Positions 1 through 9,097 of a stretch of DNA of 64,000 nucleotides are shown here, piece by piece. Below the pieces are notes generated by a model. That model did no database searches. It was not told the origin of the DNA and was given only the letters and a program-made list of their open reading frames with translations. The position numbers and the translations under genes were made by a program. Position 1 is the first letter of the stretch; each line of letters opens with the position of its first letter. Location: assembly GCF_001902635.1 (NCBI RefSeq), contig NZ_MJAO01000001.1:124001-188000 (forward strand). Direction: 5' to 3'. This stretch comes from Serratia marcescens. GTDB taxonomy: Bacteria > Pseudomonadota > Gammaproteobacteria > Enterobacterales > Enterobacteriaceae.

Positions 1-50
1 CTGTGCCGTGTTCAACACTTAGAGCTACGTCACTTTATAAGGAGATAATG

Positions 51-716
51 ATGAAATTTGGTCTGGTGGTTGCGGCTTTGCTCAGCATCAGCATGCCTGC
101 CGCGGCTACGACCCTGAAACTCTCCCCGGACATCGACCTGCTGGTGGTCGACGGCAAGAAAATGACAGGTTCGTTGTTAAAAGGCGCCGACAGTCTTGAA
201 CTGGATGGCGGACAGCACCAACTGCTGTTTAAAGTGACCAAAACCGTCCGTTCCGGCCAGCATACGCAGGCCTATGCGTCCCTGCCGCTGGTCGCCACCT
301 TCAATACCCAAAAAGTCAGCCAGGTGGCGATCGAATTGCCGCGCATCGAAAACGATCGTGACGCGCAACGCTTTGACAAAACGTTGAATTATTTGGTGGT
401 CGATAAAGATGGCAACGCCCTGCCGTTCAAACATGATGTGCTGCACCCCAACAGCGTCACCTTCAATGCCGATTTGGAAAAGGTGATGACGGATTACAAC
501 CGTCAAAATCGCCCGGCCTCCGTCCCGACCTTCATTCAGGCGAACTCCGGCAGCACCTCTTCGTCGCCGTTGGCCGGCGCGCCGTTGAATGCCCCGACGG
601 TAACGCTAAAAGGGGAAAACGTGTCGGAGCAGATGCTGCAATATTGGTTCCAGCAAGCGGACAAGGAAACGCAGAAACGCTTTCTGCGCTGGGCCAATAA
701 GCAACCGGCTCACTGA
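51..716 (+). CDS. yccT: YccT/DUF2057 family periplasmic protein
   Basis: This 221-residue protein has an N-terminal signal peptide (hydrophobic residues about 5-18, Ala-rich cleavage region near MPAAA) and the YccT hallmark LDLLVVDGKK-like strand just after it. YccT proteins are periplasmic; in Salmonella and E. coli YccT has been linked to inhibition of curli assembly (known for the family, not shown here). Tandem ATG codons lie at 48 and 51; the ATG at 51 is preferred because AAGGAG at 39-44 sits 6 nt upstream of it. It precedes mgsA as in E. coli and is followed by a strong terminator, so it is probably monocistronic. Confidence 0.85.
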   Translation: MKFGLVVAALLSISMPAAATTLKLSPDIDLLVVDGKKMTGSLLKGADSLELDGGQHQLLFKVTKTVRSGQHTQAYASLPLVATFNTQKVSQVAIELPRIENDRDAQRFDKTLNYLVVDKDGNALPFKHDVLHPNSVTFNADLEKVMTDYNRQNRPASVPTFIQANSGSTSSSPLAGAPLNAPTVTLKGENVSEQMLQYWFQQADKETQKRFLRWANKQPAH

Positions 717-723
717 CTTTCCC

Positions 724-754
724 GGCGCCTTTGGCCGCAAAGGCGCCTTTTCTT
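724..754 (+). terminator. Rho-independent terminator of yccT
   Basis: A perfect 9-bp stem (GGCGCCTTT / AAAGGCGCC) with a 6-nt loop is followed by TTTTCTT, directly after the yccT stop codon. Confidence 0.85.
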
Positions 755-837
755 CGCATTTTCAGGCGCAAACGCTAGGCAGTGAAAAACAGTTTCAGTA
801 ATCTGTCGCACATCCCCGATTAGCGAAGGACACCGAG

Positions 838-1296
838 ATGGAATTGACCACCCGCACTATCGCCGCGCGCAAGCACATTGCGCTGGTGGCGCACGATCAC
901 CGCAAACAGGCCCTGCTGGAGTGGGTAGAAAGCCACAAGACCCTTCTGGCGCAGCACCAGCTGTACGCCACCGGCACCACCGGCAACCTGATTCAACGCG
1001 CCAGCGGCATCCCGGTAATCAGCATGCTGAGCGGCCCGATGGGCGGCGATCAGCAGGTCGGCGCATTGATTGCGGAAGGCAAGATAGACATGCTGATCTT
1101 CTTCTGGGACCCGCTGAACGCGGTGCCGCACGATCCGGACGTGAAAGCGCTGTTGCGACTGGCGACCGTATGGAATATCCCGGTGGCCACCAACCGCTCG
1201 ACCGCAGATTTTCTGATTGACTCTCCGCTGTTCAAAAGCGCAGTAGAGATCGCCATCCCCGACTATCAGCGCTATCTGCAAGAGCGCCTGAAGTAA
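838..1296 (+). CDS. mgsA: Methylglyoxal synthase
   Basis: The 152-residue protein converts dihydroxyacetone phosphate to methylglyoxal and phosphate in the cytosol, a bypass that relieves phosphosugar stress. Length and sequence match MgsA. The catalytic residues known from the E. coli enzyme are at the same numbers: Asp71 (in GPMGGDQQ), His98 and Asp101 (in NAVPHDPD). The phosphate-binding TGTTG loop is at about residues 45-49. The ATG at 838 is preceded by a GAAGGA-type Shine-Dalgarno sequence. It is convergent with helD, from which it is separated by a short inverted repeat. Confidence 0.97.
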   Translation: MELTTRTIAARKHIALVAHDHRKQALLEWVESHKTLLAQHQLYATGTTGNLIQRASGIPVISMLSGPMGGDQQVGALIAEGKIDMLIFFWDPLNAVPHDPDVKALLRLATVWNIPVATNRSTADFLIDSPLFKSAVEIAIPDYQRYLQERLK

Positions 1297-1303
1297 CCTT
1301 CCC

Positions 1304-1323
1304 GGCCTGGCTACCGCCAGGCC
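1304..1323. terminator. Inverted repeat between convergent mgsA and helD
   Basis: The perfect 8-bp stem GGCCTGGC / GCCAGGCC with a 4-nt loop lies between the two convergent stop codons. There is no U-tract on either side, so termination is plausible but not certain. Confidence 0.5.
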
Positions 1324-1329
1324 TGATTC

Positions 1330-3384
1330 TCACGGTTTTTTCTGCACCGGCACGCCAAGATCCCGCAGGTGCTCGACGAACACCGAAGGGCGCTCGCGAT
1401 CCTGCAACAGCCACACCTGGTGTTTGGCGCGAGTCAACGCGACGTACAGCAGGCGGCGCTCTTCTGCATCGGGGAAATCTTCCGGCTGCGGCAGCAACAC
1501 CTCTTCCAGCACCGACTCGCGCGCCACGGCGGGGAAGCCGTCGCGCCCCTCATGCAACCCGGCGATGATGACGTATTCCGCCTGCTGCCCCTTGCTGGCG
1601 TGGATGGTCATAAATTCCAGATCCAGCTTGGGCCAGCGGGTAGCCGCCTTCGCCAACGCTTCCGGTTTCAGATGGTGGTAACGCGCCAGCACCAGGATGC
1701 GCTCATCCGGCTTGGCGTAGCCGCTCAGTTTGTCCAGCAATGGTTCCAGCTGTTCGTGCGGCAGGATCGCCACCGACTTTTTGTTGCCCTTGCTCAAGCT
1801 GTTGAGCGGTTTTTTCAACTGGTGCGGGTTCTGCTGAACGAAACGGTTAGCCACCTCGCCGATGCGTTCGTTGAAGCGATAAGTGGTGTCCAGCGCGCAC
1901 TGTGCCCCTTCGCCGAAATTCGTGGCGAACGCGGTGGTTAACGTCAATTCGGCGCCGCTGAAGCGATAGATCGCCTGCCAGTCATCCCCCACCGCGAACA
2001 GGCAGGTTTGCTTATTCTGCCGGCGCAGCGCCGCCAGCAACAGCGCGCGCTGCGGCGAGATATCCTGAAACTCATCGACCAGAATATGTTTCCACGGGCT
2101 GACGAAGCGCCCCTTGTCGAGTATGTTGACCGCCTGATGGATCAGGCCGGAGAAGTCCACCGCCCCCTCCTCTTTCAACGCGCTTTTCCAGGCTTTCAGC
2201 AGCGGCGCCATCAGCCGGATGCGTTTCGAGAACAGATCGCGGATCTCTTCGTCCGCCTGCTCAATCATCTCAGCCTGGCTACCGCCGTGCATGCGCATCA
2301 GCCCCAGCCAACGCTCCAGCCGGCCCGCCAGCCGATCCGCCAGGCGTTTATCCTGCCAGAAGTCGCCTTCCGGCACCTCCCATTCCAGTTCTTCGTCCAA
2401 CCATTGACGCCACCCTTTGGCCTGCGCTTTCTTCTCCGTGCACTGCTGGCGCCAATGGGTAATCAGTAACGCTTTGCGCGCTTTGGCATCGGTTTCCAGC
2501 CGGCTGATAGCCGGTGCCTTGCGGCTGCCCTGCTGGATGATCTGCAGCGCTAACGCATGGAATGTTTTGGCCTGAATGCCGACATCGCCCATCCGCTCTT
2601 TGATGCGGTCGTTCATCTCACCGGCGGCCTGACGGCCGAACGCCAACAGCAGGATTTGCCCCGGCTCCGCCTCCTGACGGCGCAGCAGCCAGCCGGCGCG
2701 CGCCACCAGCACCGAGGTTTTGCCGCTGCCGGCGCCGGCTAACACCAGCACCGAGTCTTCACCGTTGACCACCGCACGGCTCTGCGAGTCGTTGAGCGGC
2801 GAACTCTCGACGGTCTGGAAGAAGTCGTGGTGTTGCTCCAGCATACGCTCGGCCCACTGGCGGTTGCGCTGTTCGACGCTGCGCGCCCCCTGTTGCAGCC
2901 ATTGCAGGCACAGATGGTAGTCGGCGCGGCAGTTATCGAATTCATCCAGGCGCGCCACCGGCATCGGCAGCGCGGAGAAAGCCTCGCGAATTTGCTGCTG
3001 CAGCTTGCCCAGCTCGGACTTTTTGAACCATTTATCTAGCTGTTCAATGCGCTGGATCTGCGCCACCTGCTGCTGCAGCACGCCGGCGCTGACCTCGCTC
3101 ATTTCGGCGCTCCACTGCTGCCACGCCTGCTGCAAATAGTGATGAAAGCGCTGTGTTTCCTGCCATTCTGTGCCGTGCAACCGCACCACTTTTTCGTCCG
3201 GCAATTCAAACTCCAGCTCGCCCCAGACGATGCCGCGCTTGCACCTGACCTGAATCAGCTGATTGAAAGGGATCAGGTATTCATGTTTCTCCCCGCTCAC
3301 CTCAACGCCGGCGTGCAGCAACCGCACGCGGTTATAAGGGTGCTGAGCCAGGTGTTTCCCCAGCGATGTCGCTTTAAGTTCCAT
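1330..3384 (-). CDS. helD: DNA helicase IV
   Basis: A 684-residue UvrD/Rep-like superfamily 1 helicase (3'-5'). Visible motifs are the Walker A LAGAGSGKTS at about residue 216, the Walker B/motif II LVDEFQDI, motif III GDDWQAIYRFSGA, motif V TIHASKGQQAEYV and motif VI LLYVALTRAK near the C terminus. The length equals E. coli HelD. It is transcribed divergently from yccF, as in E. coli. HelD takes part in RecF-pathway recombination and unwinds duplex DNA with ATP; that role is taken from the family. Confidence 0.96.
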   Translation of the reverse strand: MELKATSLGKHLAQHPYNRVRLLHAGVEVSGEKHEYLIPFNQLIQVRCKRGIVWGELEFELPDEKVVRLHGTEWQETQRFHHYLQQAWQQWSAEMSEVSAGVLQQQVAQIQRIEQLDKWFKKSELGKLQQQIREAFSALPMPVARLDEFDNCRADYHLCLQWLQQGARSVEQRNRQWAERMLEQHHDFFQTVESSPLNDSQSRAVVNGEDSVLVLAGAGSGKTSVLVARAGWLLRRQEAEPGQILLLAFGRQAAGEMNDRIKERMGDVGIQAKTFHALALQIIQQGSRKAPAISRLETDAKARKALLITHWRQQCTEKKAQAKGWRQWLDEELEWEVPEGDFWQDKRLADRLAGRLERWLGLMRMHGGSQAEMIEQADEEIRDLFSKRIRLMAPLLKAWKSALKEEGAVDFSGLIHQAVNILDKGRFVSPWKHILVDEFQDISPQRALLLAALRRQNKQTCLFAVGDDWQAIYRFSGAELTLTTAFATNFGEGAQCALDTTYRFNERIGEVANRFVQQNPHQLKKPLNSLSKGNKKSVAILPHEQLEPLLDKLSGYAKPDERILVLARYHHLKPEALAKAATRWPKLDLEFMTIHASKGQQAEYVIIAGLHEGRDGFPAVARESVLEEVLLPQPEDFPDAEERRLLYVALTRAKHQVWLLQDRERPSVFVEHLRDLGVPVQKKP

Positions 3385-3550
3385 ATCGTCGCGCCATAAC
3401 TATATTGAGATTAAATAACGGATATCTGCCAGTTTACCTGCGATAAGCAGTGGCACTCTAGCGCTAAAAAAAGGGTAGAATAGATTTTGCGTTTTTATCG
3501 TGAATACGCCCGCATCGCGGTTTGGCCATCATTAGAGCAGAATGACGTCT

Positions 3551-4003
3551 ATGCGTACTGTACTGAATATTCTTAATTTTGTGTTGGGTGGTTTCTTCAC
3601 CACGTTGGGTTGGCTGATCGCCACGGTGTTCAGCGTGCTGCTGATCATTACGCTGCCGCTCACCCGCTCCTGCTGGGAAATCACCAAGCTGTCGCTGGTG
3701 CCGTTCGGCAACGAGGCGATGCACGTCGATGAACTGTACCCGGAAAAAAGCAATGCGCTGCTCTCCGCCAGCGGTTCACTGCTCAACATTATCTGGTTGG
3801 TGCTGTTCGGCTGGTGGTTGTGCCTGTCGCACATCGCCGCCGGTATTGTGCAGTGCGTTTCGATCATCGGCATTCCGGTCGGCATCGCCAACTTCAAAAT
3901 TGCCGCCATCGCGCTGTGGCCGGTGGGACGCCGCGTCGTCTCGGTAGAAATGGCTCAGCAAGCCCGTATTGAGAATGCTCGCCGCCAATATCATCAGCGT
4001 TAA
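3551..4003 (+). CDS. yccF: YccF family inner membrane protein
   Basis: A small hydrophobic protein (150 residues from ATG 3551; ATG 3542 would add three residues and has a slightly better placed AGAG). It contains two copies of a YccF-type domain with several membrane segments and the conserved stretches LTRSCWEI and IPVGIANFKIAA. Function is unknown. The stop codon lies 26 nt before yccS, so the two form an operon as in E. coli. The ATG at 3551 was chosen because known YccF proteins begin MRTVLNILNF. Confidence 0.9.
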   Translation: MRTVLNILNFVLGGFFTTLGWLIATVFSVLLIITLPLTRSCWEITKLSLVPFGNEAMHVDELYPEKSNALLSASGSLLNIIWLVLFGWWLCLSHIAAGIVQCVSIIGIPVGIANFKIAAIALWPVGRRVVSVEMAQQARIENARRQYHQR

Positions 4004-4029
4004 TTTTTTCTCCGTTTGAGGAGTTTTTC

Positions 4030-6165
4030 GTGCTCTCTTTTGCACCCGCAGTTCGTCGTTATGCCTATAACAGCAACCTGCTGTATCACCTGCGTATCTT
4101 GATTGCGCTGACCGGCACCGCCGCCGTTCCCTGGTGGCTGGGCATTCCCAAGCTGACCATCCCGCTGACGCTGGGGGTGGTAGCGGCGGCCCTGACCGAT
4201 TTGGATGACCGCCTGACCGGCAGGCTGCGCAACCTGCTGATCACGCTGGTGTGCTTCTTTGTCGCCTCCGCGTCCATCGAGTTGCTGTTTCCCTACCCCT
4301 GGCTGTTCGCCCTTGGCTTAACCACCTCGACCTGCGGTTTTATCCTCCTGGGCGCTTTGGGGCAGCGCTATGCCACCATCGCTTTCGGCGCGCTGCTGAT
4401 CGCGGTTTACACCATGCTCGGCGCCTCAATGTACGATGCCTGGTACCAGCAACCGCTGCTGCTGGTGATTGGTGCACTGTGGTACAACCTGTTGACGCTG
4501 GCCGGCCACCTGCTGTTTCCCATCCGGCCGCTGCAAGAAAATCTGGCGCGCTGCTACGATCAGTTGGCCAACTACCTGGACGCCAAAGCCAACCTGTTTG
4601 ATCCCGACGCCGAACGAGACGCTGATCTGCCGTGGATGGATGTCGCGATGGCCAACAGCGCGTTGGTCGCGTTGCTTAACCAAACCAAAGCCTCGCTGCT
4701 GACGCGCCTTAAGGGCGACCGCGGCCAACGCGGCACTCGCCGCACCCTGCACTACTATTTTGTCGCACAGGATATCCACGAACGTGCCAGCTCTTCCCAC
4801 GTTCAATACCATGCGCTCAGCCGACAATTCCGCCACAGCGACATTCTGTTCCGCTTCCAGCGTTTGCTAAGCATGCAGGCGCGCGCCTGCCGCCAGCTGG
4901 CGCAATCGATCCTGCTGCGGCAGAAATACCAGCACAACCCGCGCTTTGAGCCGGCGTTCAACCGTATTCAGGAGGCGTTGGCGCGCATCGCCGAGACCCA
5001 GGGCAATACCGAGCAGACCAAAGCGTTGGCGCATCTATTGAAAAACCTGCATGCGATCGATGCGCAGTTGGCCAATATCGAGTCGGAGCAAACGCTGGCC
5101 AGCGGACAAGCGGAAGAGAACAGCCTGGCGGACGACCGCTTAACCGGCTGGAGTGACATCCGCCTGCGTATCAGCCGCCATCTGACGCCACAGTCTGCTC
5201 TGTTCCGCCATGCGATCCGCATGTCGGCGGTATTGTGCGTGGGGTACGCCTTCATTCAATTCACCGGCATGCAGCATGGTTACTGGATCCTGTTGACCAG
5301 CCTGTTCGTCTGCCAGCCGAACTACAACGCCACCCGACGTCGCCTGGCGCTGCGCATCATCGGCACTCTGGCCGGTATCCTGATCGGCTTGCCTATCCTC
5401 TACTTCGTGCCTTCGTTGGAAGGACAGCTGGTGTTGATTGTCATCACCGGCGTCCTGTTCTTCGCTTTCCGCACCGTCCAGTATGCGCACGCCACCATGT
5501 TCATCACGCTGTTGGTGTTGCTGTGCTTTAACCTGCTGGGAGAAGGGTTCGAGGTGGCGGCCCCGCGCGTTTACGATACGTTACTGGGCTGCGCCATCGC
5601 TTGGGCGGCGGTCAGCTTTATCTGGCCAGATTGGAAATTCCGCCAACTGCCGGCGGTGGTAGATAAAACGCTGAATGCCAACTGCCGCTATTTGGATGCC
5701 ATTCTGGTGCAATACCATCAGGGTAAGGATAACGGCCTCGCGTACCGTATCGCGCGGCGGGACGCCCACAACAGCGATGCGGAACTGGCTTCGGTTATCT
5801 CCAACATGTCCGCCGACCCCAAAGCCGACAAAGCGTTGCAGGAAGCCGCCTTCCGCTTGCTCTGCCTGAATCACACCCTTTTGAGCTATATCTCGGCCTT
5901 GGGCGCGCACCGCGAACAATTGAATACACCCGCCACGCTCGAACTGCTCAATGACGCCGTGTGTTACGTGGATGGCGCCTTGCATCAGGAAGAACAAAAC
6001 AGCCAGCGCATTGCGCAGGCATTGGAACAGCTGGCGGAACGCATTCGCAAAGCCGTTCCGGAACCCGAAAGCAAAGAGCAATTGGTGTTGCAACAAGTGG
6101 GACTGGTGCTCGAACTGCTGCCGGAACTCACGGCACTGCACACCCAGATAAATAAGGCCGTCTAA
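4030..6165 (+). CDS. yccS: YccS, FUSC-family membrane protein
   Basis: This 711-residue integral membrane protein has two clusters of hydrophobic helices (about residues 25-165 and 395-530) separated and followed by cytosolic, helix-rich regions. This is the architecture of the YccS/YhfK and aromatic-acid exporter (FUSC) family. Members are presumed exporters but the substrate of YccS is unknown. A GAGGAG sequence sits upstream of the start codon at 4030. It is co-transcribed with yccF and convergent with tfoX. Confidence 0.92.
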   Translation: MLSFAPAVRRYAYNSNLLYHLRILIALTGTAAVPWWLGIPKLTIPLTLGVVAAALTDLDDRLTGRLRNLLITLVCFFVASASIELLFPYPWLFALGLTTSTCGFILLGALGQRYATIAFGALLIAVYTMLGASMYDAWYQQPLLLVIGALWYNLLTLAGHLLFPIRPLQENLARCYDQLANYLDAKANLFDPDAERDADLPWMDVAMANSALVALLNQTKASLLTRLKGDRGQRGTRRTLHYYFVAQDIHERASSSHVQYHALSRQFRHSDILFRFQRLLSMQARACRQLAQSILLRQKYQHNPRFEPAFNRIQEALARIAETQGNTEQTKALAHLLKNLHAIDAQLANIESEQTLASGQAEENSLADDRLTGWSDIRLRISRHLTPQSALFRHAIRMSAVLCVGYAFIQFTGMQHGYWILLTSLFVCQPNYNATRRRLALRIIGTLAGILIGLPILYFVPSLEGQLVLIVITGVLFFAFRTVQYAHATMFITLLVLLCFNLLGEGFEVAAPRVYDTLLGCAIAWAAVSFIWPDWKFRQLPAVVDKTLNANCRYLDAILVQYHQGKDNGLAYRIARRDAHNSDAELASVISNMSADPKADKALQEAAFRLLCLNHTLLSYISALGAHREQLNTPATLELLNDAVCYVDGALHQEEQNSQRIAQALEQLAERIRKAVPEPESKEQLVLQQVGLVLELLPELTALHTQINKAV

Positions 6166-6198
6166 TTATTCAGGGCCCGACCTATGGGCCCTGAATAA
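6166..6198. terminator. Bidirectional hairpin between yccS and tfoX
   Basis: A perfect 13-bp inverted repeat (TTATTCAGGGCCC / GGGCCCTGAATAA, 7-nt loop) starts right after the yccS stop and overlaps the last codons of tfoX. The A/T-rich base of the stem supplies a short U-run in each direction. Confidence 0.65.
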
Positions 6199-6826
6199 CC
6201 GGTTCATGCCCATGGCGGCGCATCGCCATCGTGTGATCAAACCAGCGCACCAGTTCATTGCGCAACTCGGCCGGCAACGCCGCCTGGTGATAACCGGCTA
6301 GCGCTCCCCCCAACGACAACAGCACCCGCAGCCCCAGATTGGTCTGCTGTTTCAGCAAGCGGAGATAGCTGCGTTTAGCGCCGTGCAACCGCAGATCATA
6401 GGCGTTGCGAATACCCGCGCGCCACAGCAAGCGCTCCATATTGACGTCGATATTCGGCAGCGCCTTCAACCTGCCGTGATCGCCGGCTTTGAGCCGCTGC
6501 TCTCGGCGCGTTTCCCTGATGGCCTGCCAGGCCAGCCCGATCAGTTCGTTGCGCTCCCGCCACAGCGACTCGTCAACCCAGTAATAACGCAGGGTGATGG
6601 GGACACCGCGTTTTGAGTAGACCATATTGACCATTCCCCGGGCGCGAAAGACCGGCTCCATGCTCGCCGTTGCCCGCAAGTACAGCTCGCCTTCCGCTAT
6701 CACGGCGAACATTACGCCCTCGGCCAGCAAACCATAACCGCCGAACTGCGATCGCGTGGTGATGGCCCCCAATGCCGCAAAGCAATTTTTAGCCTGTGCG
6801 ATTCTTCTCTTCGACGTCCTTTTCAT
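6182..6826 (-). CDS. tfoX: TfoX/Sxy family competence regulator
   Basis: A 214-residue protein with an N-terminal TfoX domain (about residues 10-95, FGGYGLLAEGVMFA motif) and a C-terminal TfoX domain (about residues 105-195, LPNIDVNMERLLWRAGI). In Haemophilus and E. coli, Sxy acts with CRP at CRP-S sites to turn on DNA-uptake genes. A comEC homologue lies at the right end of this window. GGAGG lies 6 nt before the ATG. It is divergent from sulA with about 230 bp between them, and its 3' end is overlapped by the hairpin shared with yccS. Confidence 0.93.
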   Translation of the reverse strand: MKRTSKRRIAQAKNCFAALGAITTRSQFGGYGLLAEGVMFAVIAEGELYLRATASMEPVFRARGMVNMVYSKRGVPITLRYYWVDESLWRERNELIGLAWQAIRETRREQRLKAGDHGRLKALPNIDVNMERLLWRAGIRNAYDLRLHGAKRSYLRLLKQQTNLGLRVLLSLGGALAGYHQAALPAELRNELVRWFDHTMAMRRHGHEPVIQGP

Positions 6827-6992
6827 AGCGTTCCTCCGTTTTAGATTTCGGTCGTATTATTTCTCTCATCAATTAAAAAAGTAACGTGAACAACTAATTA
6901 GAAAAATACGCACTATCTTACTGCATGCCAATCACAAAAAACGCCGGTACAAAAAATGATCGCAATTATGCGAGTCGCTACGAAAATTTGGG

Positions 6993-7021
6993 TTGATCTT
7001 ATCCTAAATCGCAGATACTGT
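6993..7021 (+). promoter_or_regulatory. sulA promoter
   Basis: A candidate -35 TTGATC (6993-6998) and -10 TACTGT (7016-7021) are separated by 17 bp, and the -10 overlaps the LexA box. The start codon is about 35 bp downstream. Confidence 0.65.
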
Positions 7022-7033
7022 ATAAACATACAG
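7018..7033 (+). promoter_or_regulatory. LexA (SOS) box of sulA
   Basis: CTGTATAAACATACAG fits the CTGT-N8-ACAG LexA consensus exactly and lies 22 bp upstream of the sulA start codon. Confidence 0.95.
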
Positions 7034-7055
7034 TAACACGACGGGCGGGAACTTT

Positions 7056-7562
7056 ATGCGTACTCAATCACTCTACCAACCTCATTTTAGCCATGGCGCC
7101 TTTACAGCGAACAACACTGCGAAGAACACGGATGTCGACAAAGAGAATGGCCTGATCAGTGAACTTGTTTACAACGAGCGTCAGCCCGCAGTCGCCCAAC
7201 TGCTGCTACCCTTGTTACAGCAATTGGGCAAGCAGTCTCGTTGGCTGCTGTGGCTGACGCCGCAGCAAAAGTTAAGCAAACAGTGGCTGCAACAATCCGG
7301 TCTGCCGGTGGATAAAATGGTGCAACTGAGCCAGATCAGCCCGGTGAATACGGTCGAAGCGATGGAAAAAGCCCTACAAACGGGGAATTACAGTGTGGTT
7401 CTCGGCTGGATCCCCGAGCTAACCGAGGAAGATCGTCTAAAATTAAGACGTGCTGCAGAATTGGGCTGTGCCTACGGGTTTATCATGCGTCCTCAACGTG
7501 ACATTGGCCCGACTCACGGACACTGTTCCACCCTAAAAATTCATTCTTCTTTGTATCATTAA
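7056..7562 (+). CDS. sulA: SOS cell-division inhibitor SulA
   Basis: The 168-residue protein blocks septation by binding FtsZ during the SOS response. The family core [21 protein letters not shown] and [18 protein letters not shown] segments and the [15 protein letters not shown] region are present. The C terminus ends in KIHSSLYH; the terminal Tyr-His tail is the known Lon recognition element of E. coli SulA. It is controlled by the LexA box overlapping its promoter. It lies between tfoX and ompA as in other enterobacteria. Confidence 0.96.
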   Translation: MRTQSLYQPHFSHGAFTANNTAKNTDVDKENGLISELVYNERQPAVAQLLLPLLQQLGKQSRWLLWLTPQQKLSKQWLQQSGLPVDKMVQLSQISPVNTVEAMEKALQTGNYSVVLGWIPELTEEDRLKLRRAAELGCAYGFIMRPQRDIGPTHGHCSTLKIHSSLYH

Positions 7563-7785
7563 GTAAATTTCGGATTTTTCCCACCATTTTCGTAGCCCGT
7601 AAAGGGAACCTTTGTAGAGTCAGGCAGAAAGCGAGTCCGGCTGCGGTTTGGCGAGAGAATTCGCCCGCCGGGCAGCTGATTTTTTAGGCTAAGAATGTTA
7701 GCAAATATGTACGATTCCACGTTTTTTTTTAGAGCTTTATCACATCACACTTGTAACTTTCGCGCCACGTTGTAGACTTTACATC
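7563..7785 (+). other. sulA-ompA intergenic region upstream of the ompA promoter
   Basis: No gene is seen here. A weak hairpin (GCCC gcc GGGC followed by AGCTGATTTTTTAG, about 7663-7687) may terminate sulA. The ompA promoter lies at the right end, with a candidate -10 element TTTACA at 7778-7783 in a context (GTAGACTTTACATCGCCA) that matches the E. coli ompA promoter. Confidence 0.5.
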
Positions 7786-7919
7786 GCCAAGGTTGCTCTA
7801 TAACGTCAGAAAAACTGGCGAGTAACAAACGAGGGCTTAAACCTTGGCGAAGGAATTTAACCAAGGGCTTAAAACAGCTTTAAAGCTCATTGCCTATTTG
7901 GATGATAACGAGGCGCAAA
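7786..7919 (+). promoter_or_regulatory. ompA 5' untranslated region
   Basis: By alignment with E. coli, where the ompA mRNA begins at GCCAGGG and the leader is about 133-134 nt, transcription should start near 7786, giving a 134-nt leader. Its first bases (7785-7794, CGCCAAGGTT) are perfectly complementary to 7840-7849 (AACCTTGGCG). The last part (GGATGATAACGAGGCGCAAA) is identical to the E. coli ribosome-binding region that the sRNA MicA pairs with. The leader of E. coli ompA stabilises the mRNA. Confidence 0.75.
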
Positions 7920-9008
7920 ATGAAAAAGACAGCTATCGCATTAGCAGTGGCACTGGCAGGTTTCGCTACCGTAGCGCAAGCCGCACCAAAAGATAACACC
8001 TGGTACACCGGTGCTAAACTGGGCTGGTCCCAGTACCATGATGTTGGCTTCTACGGCAACGGTTACCAGAACGGTATCGGCAACGGCCCAACCCACAAAG
8101 ATCAACTGGGTGCTGGCGCGTTCCTGGGCTACCAGGCAAACCAATACCTGGGCTTCGAGCTGGGCTATGACTGGCTTGGCCGTATGCCTTACAAAGGCAG
8201 CGTGAACAACGGTGCTTTCAAAGCGCAGGGCGTTCAACTGGCAGCTAAACTGAGCTACCCAATCACTGACGATCTGGACATCTACACTCGTCTGGGTGGT
8301 ATGGTATGGCGTGCAGACTCCAAAGCTAACTACAACAATGGTAGCGCTGGCCGTCTGAGCAACCACGACACCGGCGTTTCTCCGCTGGCTGCTGTTGGTG
8401 TTGAATACGCACTGACCAAAAACTGGGCAACTCGCCTGGACTACCAATTCGTAAGCAACATCGGTGATGCAGGTACCGTTGGTGCGCGTCCAGACAACAC
8501 CATGCTGAGCCTGGGCGTTTCTTACCGTTTCGGTCAGGATGACGTAGCAGCTCCAGTTGTTGCTCCAGCTCCAGCTCCAGCTCCAGTTGTTGAAACCAAG
8601 CGTTTCACTCTGAAGTCTGACGTGCTGTTCAACTTCAACAAAGCAACTCTGAAGCCACAAGGTCAGCAGGCTCTGGATCAGCTGTACACCCAGCTGAGCT
8701 CCATGGATCCTAAAGACGGTTCCGTAGTTGTTCTGGGTTACACCGACGCCGTTGGTTCCGCTCAGTACAACCAGAAACTGTCTGAAAAACGCGCACAGAG
8801 CGTTGTTGACTACCTGGTCTCCAAAGGCATCCCGTCAGACAAAATCTCTGCACGTGGCATGGGCAAAGCTGATCCAGTTACTGGCAACACCTGTGGCTAC
8901 AAAGCTGGCCGCGCTACCAAAGCTCAGATCGACTGCCTGGCTCCAGATCGTCGCGTAGAGATCGAAGTTAAAGGTATCAAAGACGTTGTAACTCAGCCTC
9001 AGGGCTAA
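7920..9008 (+). CDS. ompA: Outer membrane protein A
   Basis: A 362-residue protein with a 21-residue signal peptide ([21 protein letters not shown]), an N-terminal eight-stranded barrel (about residues 22-200), an Ala-Pro hinge ([13 protein letters not shown], about residues 211-224) and a C-terminal OmpA-like peptidoglycan-binding domain with the NX2LSxxRAxxVxxYL motif. It links outer membrane and peptidoglycan. The ATG at 7920 is used, not the in-frame ATG at 7890, because the signal peptide starts there and CGAGG precedes it. Codon use is strongly biased to frequent codons, as expected for a highly expressed gene. Confidence 0.98.
   Translation: MKKTAIALAVALAGFATVAQAAPKDNTWYTGAKLGWSQYHDVGFYGNGYQNGIGNGPTHKDQLGAGAFLGYQANQYLGFELGYDWLGRMPYKGSVNNGAFKAQGVQLAAKLSYPITDDLDIYTRLGGMVWRADSKANYNNGSAGRLSNHDTGVSPLAAVGVEYALTKNWATRLDYQFVSNIGDAGTVGARPDNTMLSLGVSYRFGQDDVAAPVVAPAPAPAPVVETKRFTLKSDVLFNFNKATLKPQGQQALDQLYTQLSSMDPKDGSVVVLGYTDAVGSAQYNQKLSEKRAQSVVDYLVSKGIPSDKISARGMGKADPVTGNTCGYKAGRATKAQIDCLAPDRRVEIEVKGIKDVVTQPQG
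8549..8594 (+). repeat. GCTCCA hexamer repeat in the OmpA hinge
   Basis: Tandem GCTCCA units flanked by two near-identical GCTCCAGTTGTTG segments encode the Ala-Pro hinge ([14 protein letters not shown]). Slippage would change hinge length in steps of two residues without breaking the frame. Confidence 0.7.
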
Positions 9009-9022
9009 GTTTACTCGCCTAA

Positions 9023-9052
9023 CAAAAAACCCCGCGCTGCGGGGTTTTTTTT
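9023..9052 (+). terminator. ompA terminator
   Basis: CCCCGC gct GCGGGG is preceded by A6 and followed by T8, a textbook bidirectional Rho-independent terminator that can also serve convergent matP. Confidence 0.95.
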
Positions 9053-9097
9053 GTCCTGCTGTTATCAAAGCATGTAACGAAGCCGCACCGCCCTCGC

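Noticed and set aside
6960-6973. TCGCA atta TGCGA between tfoX and sulA as a CRP-S (competence) site
   Set aside because: CRP-S sites read TGCGA-N6-TCGCA; here the half-sites are in the opposite order with a 4-bp spacer.
7890-7919. In-frame ATG 30 bp upstream of the ompA start
   Set aside because: It would add ten residues before a perfect signal peptide and lacks a ribosome-binding site.
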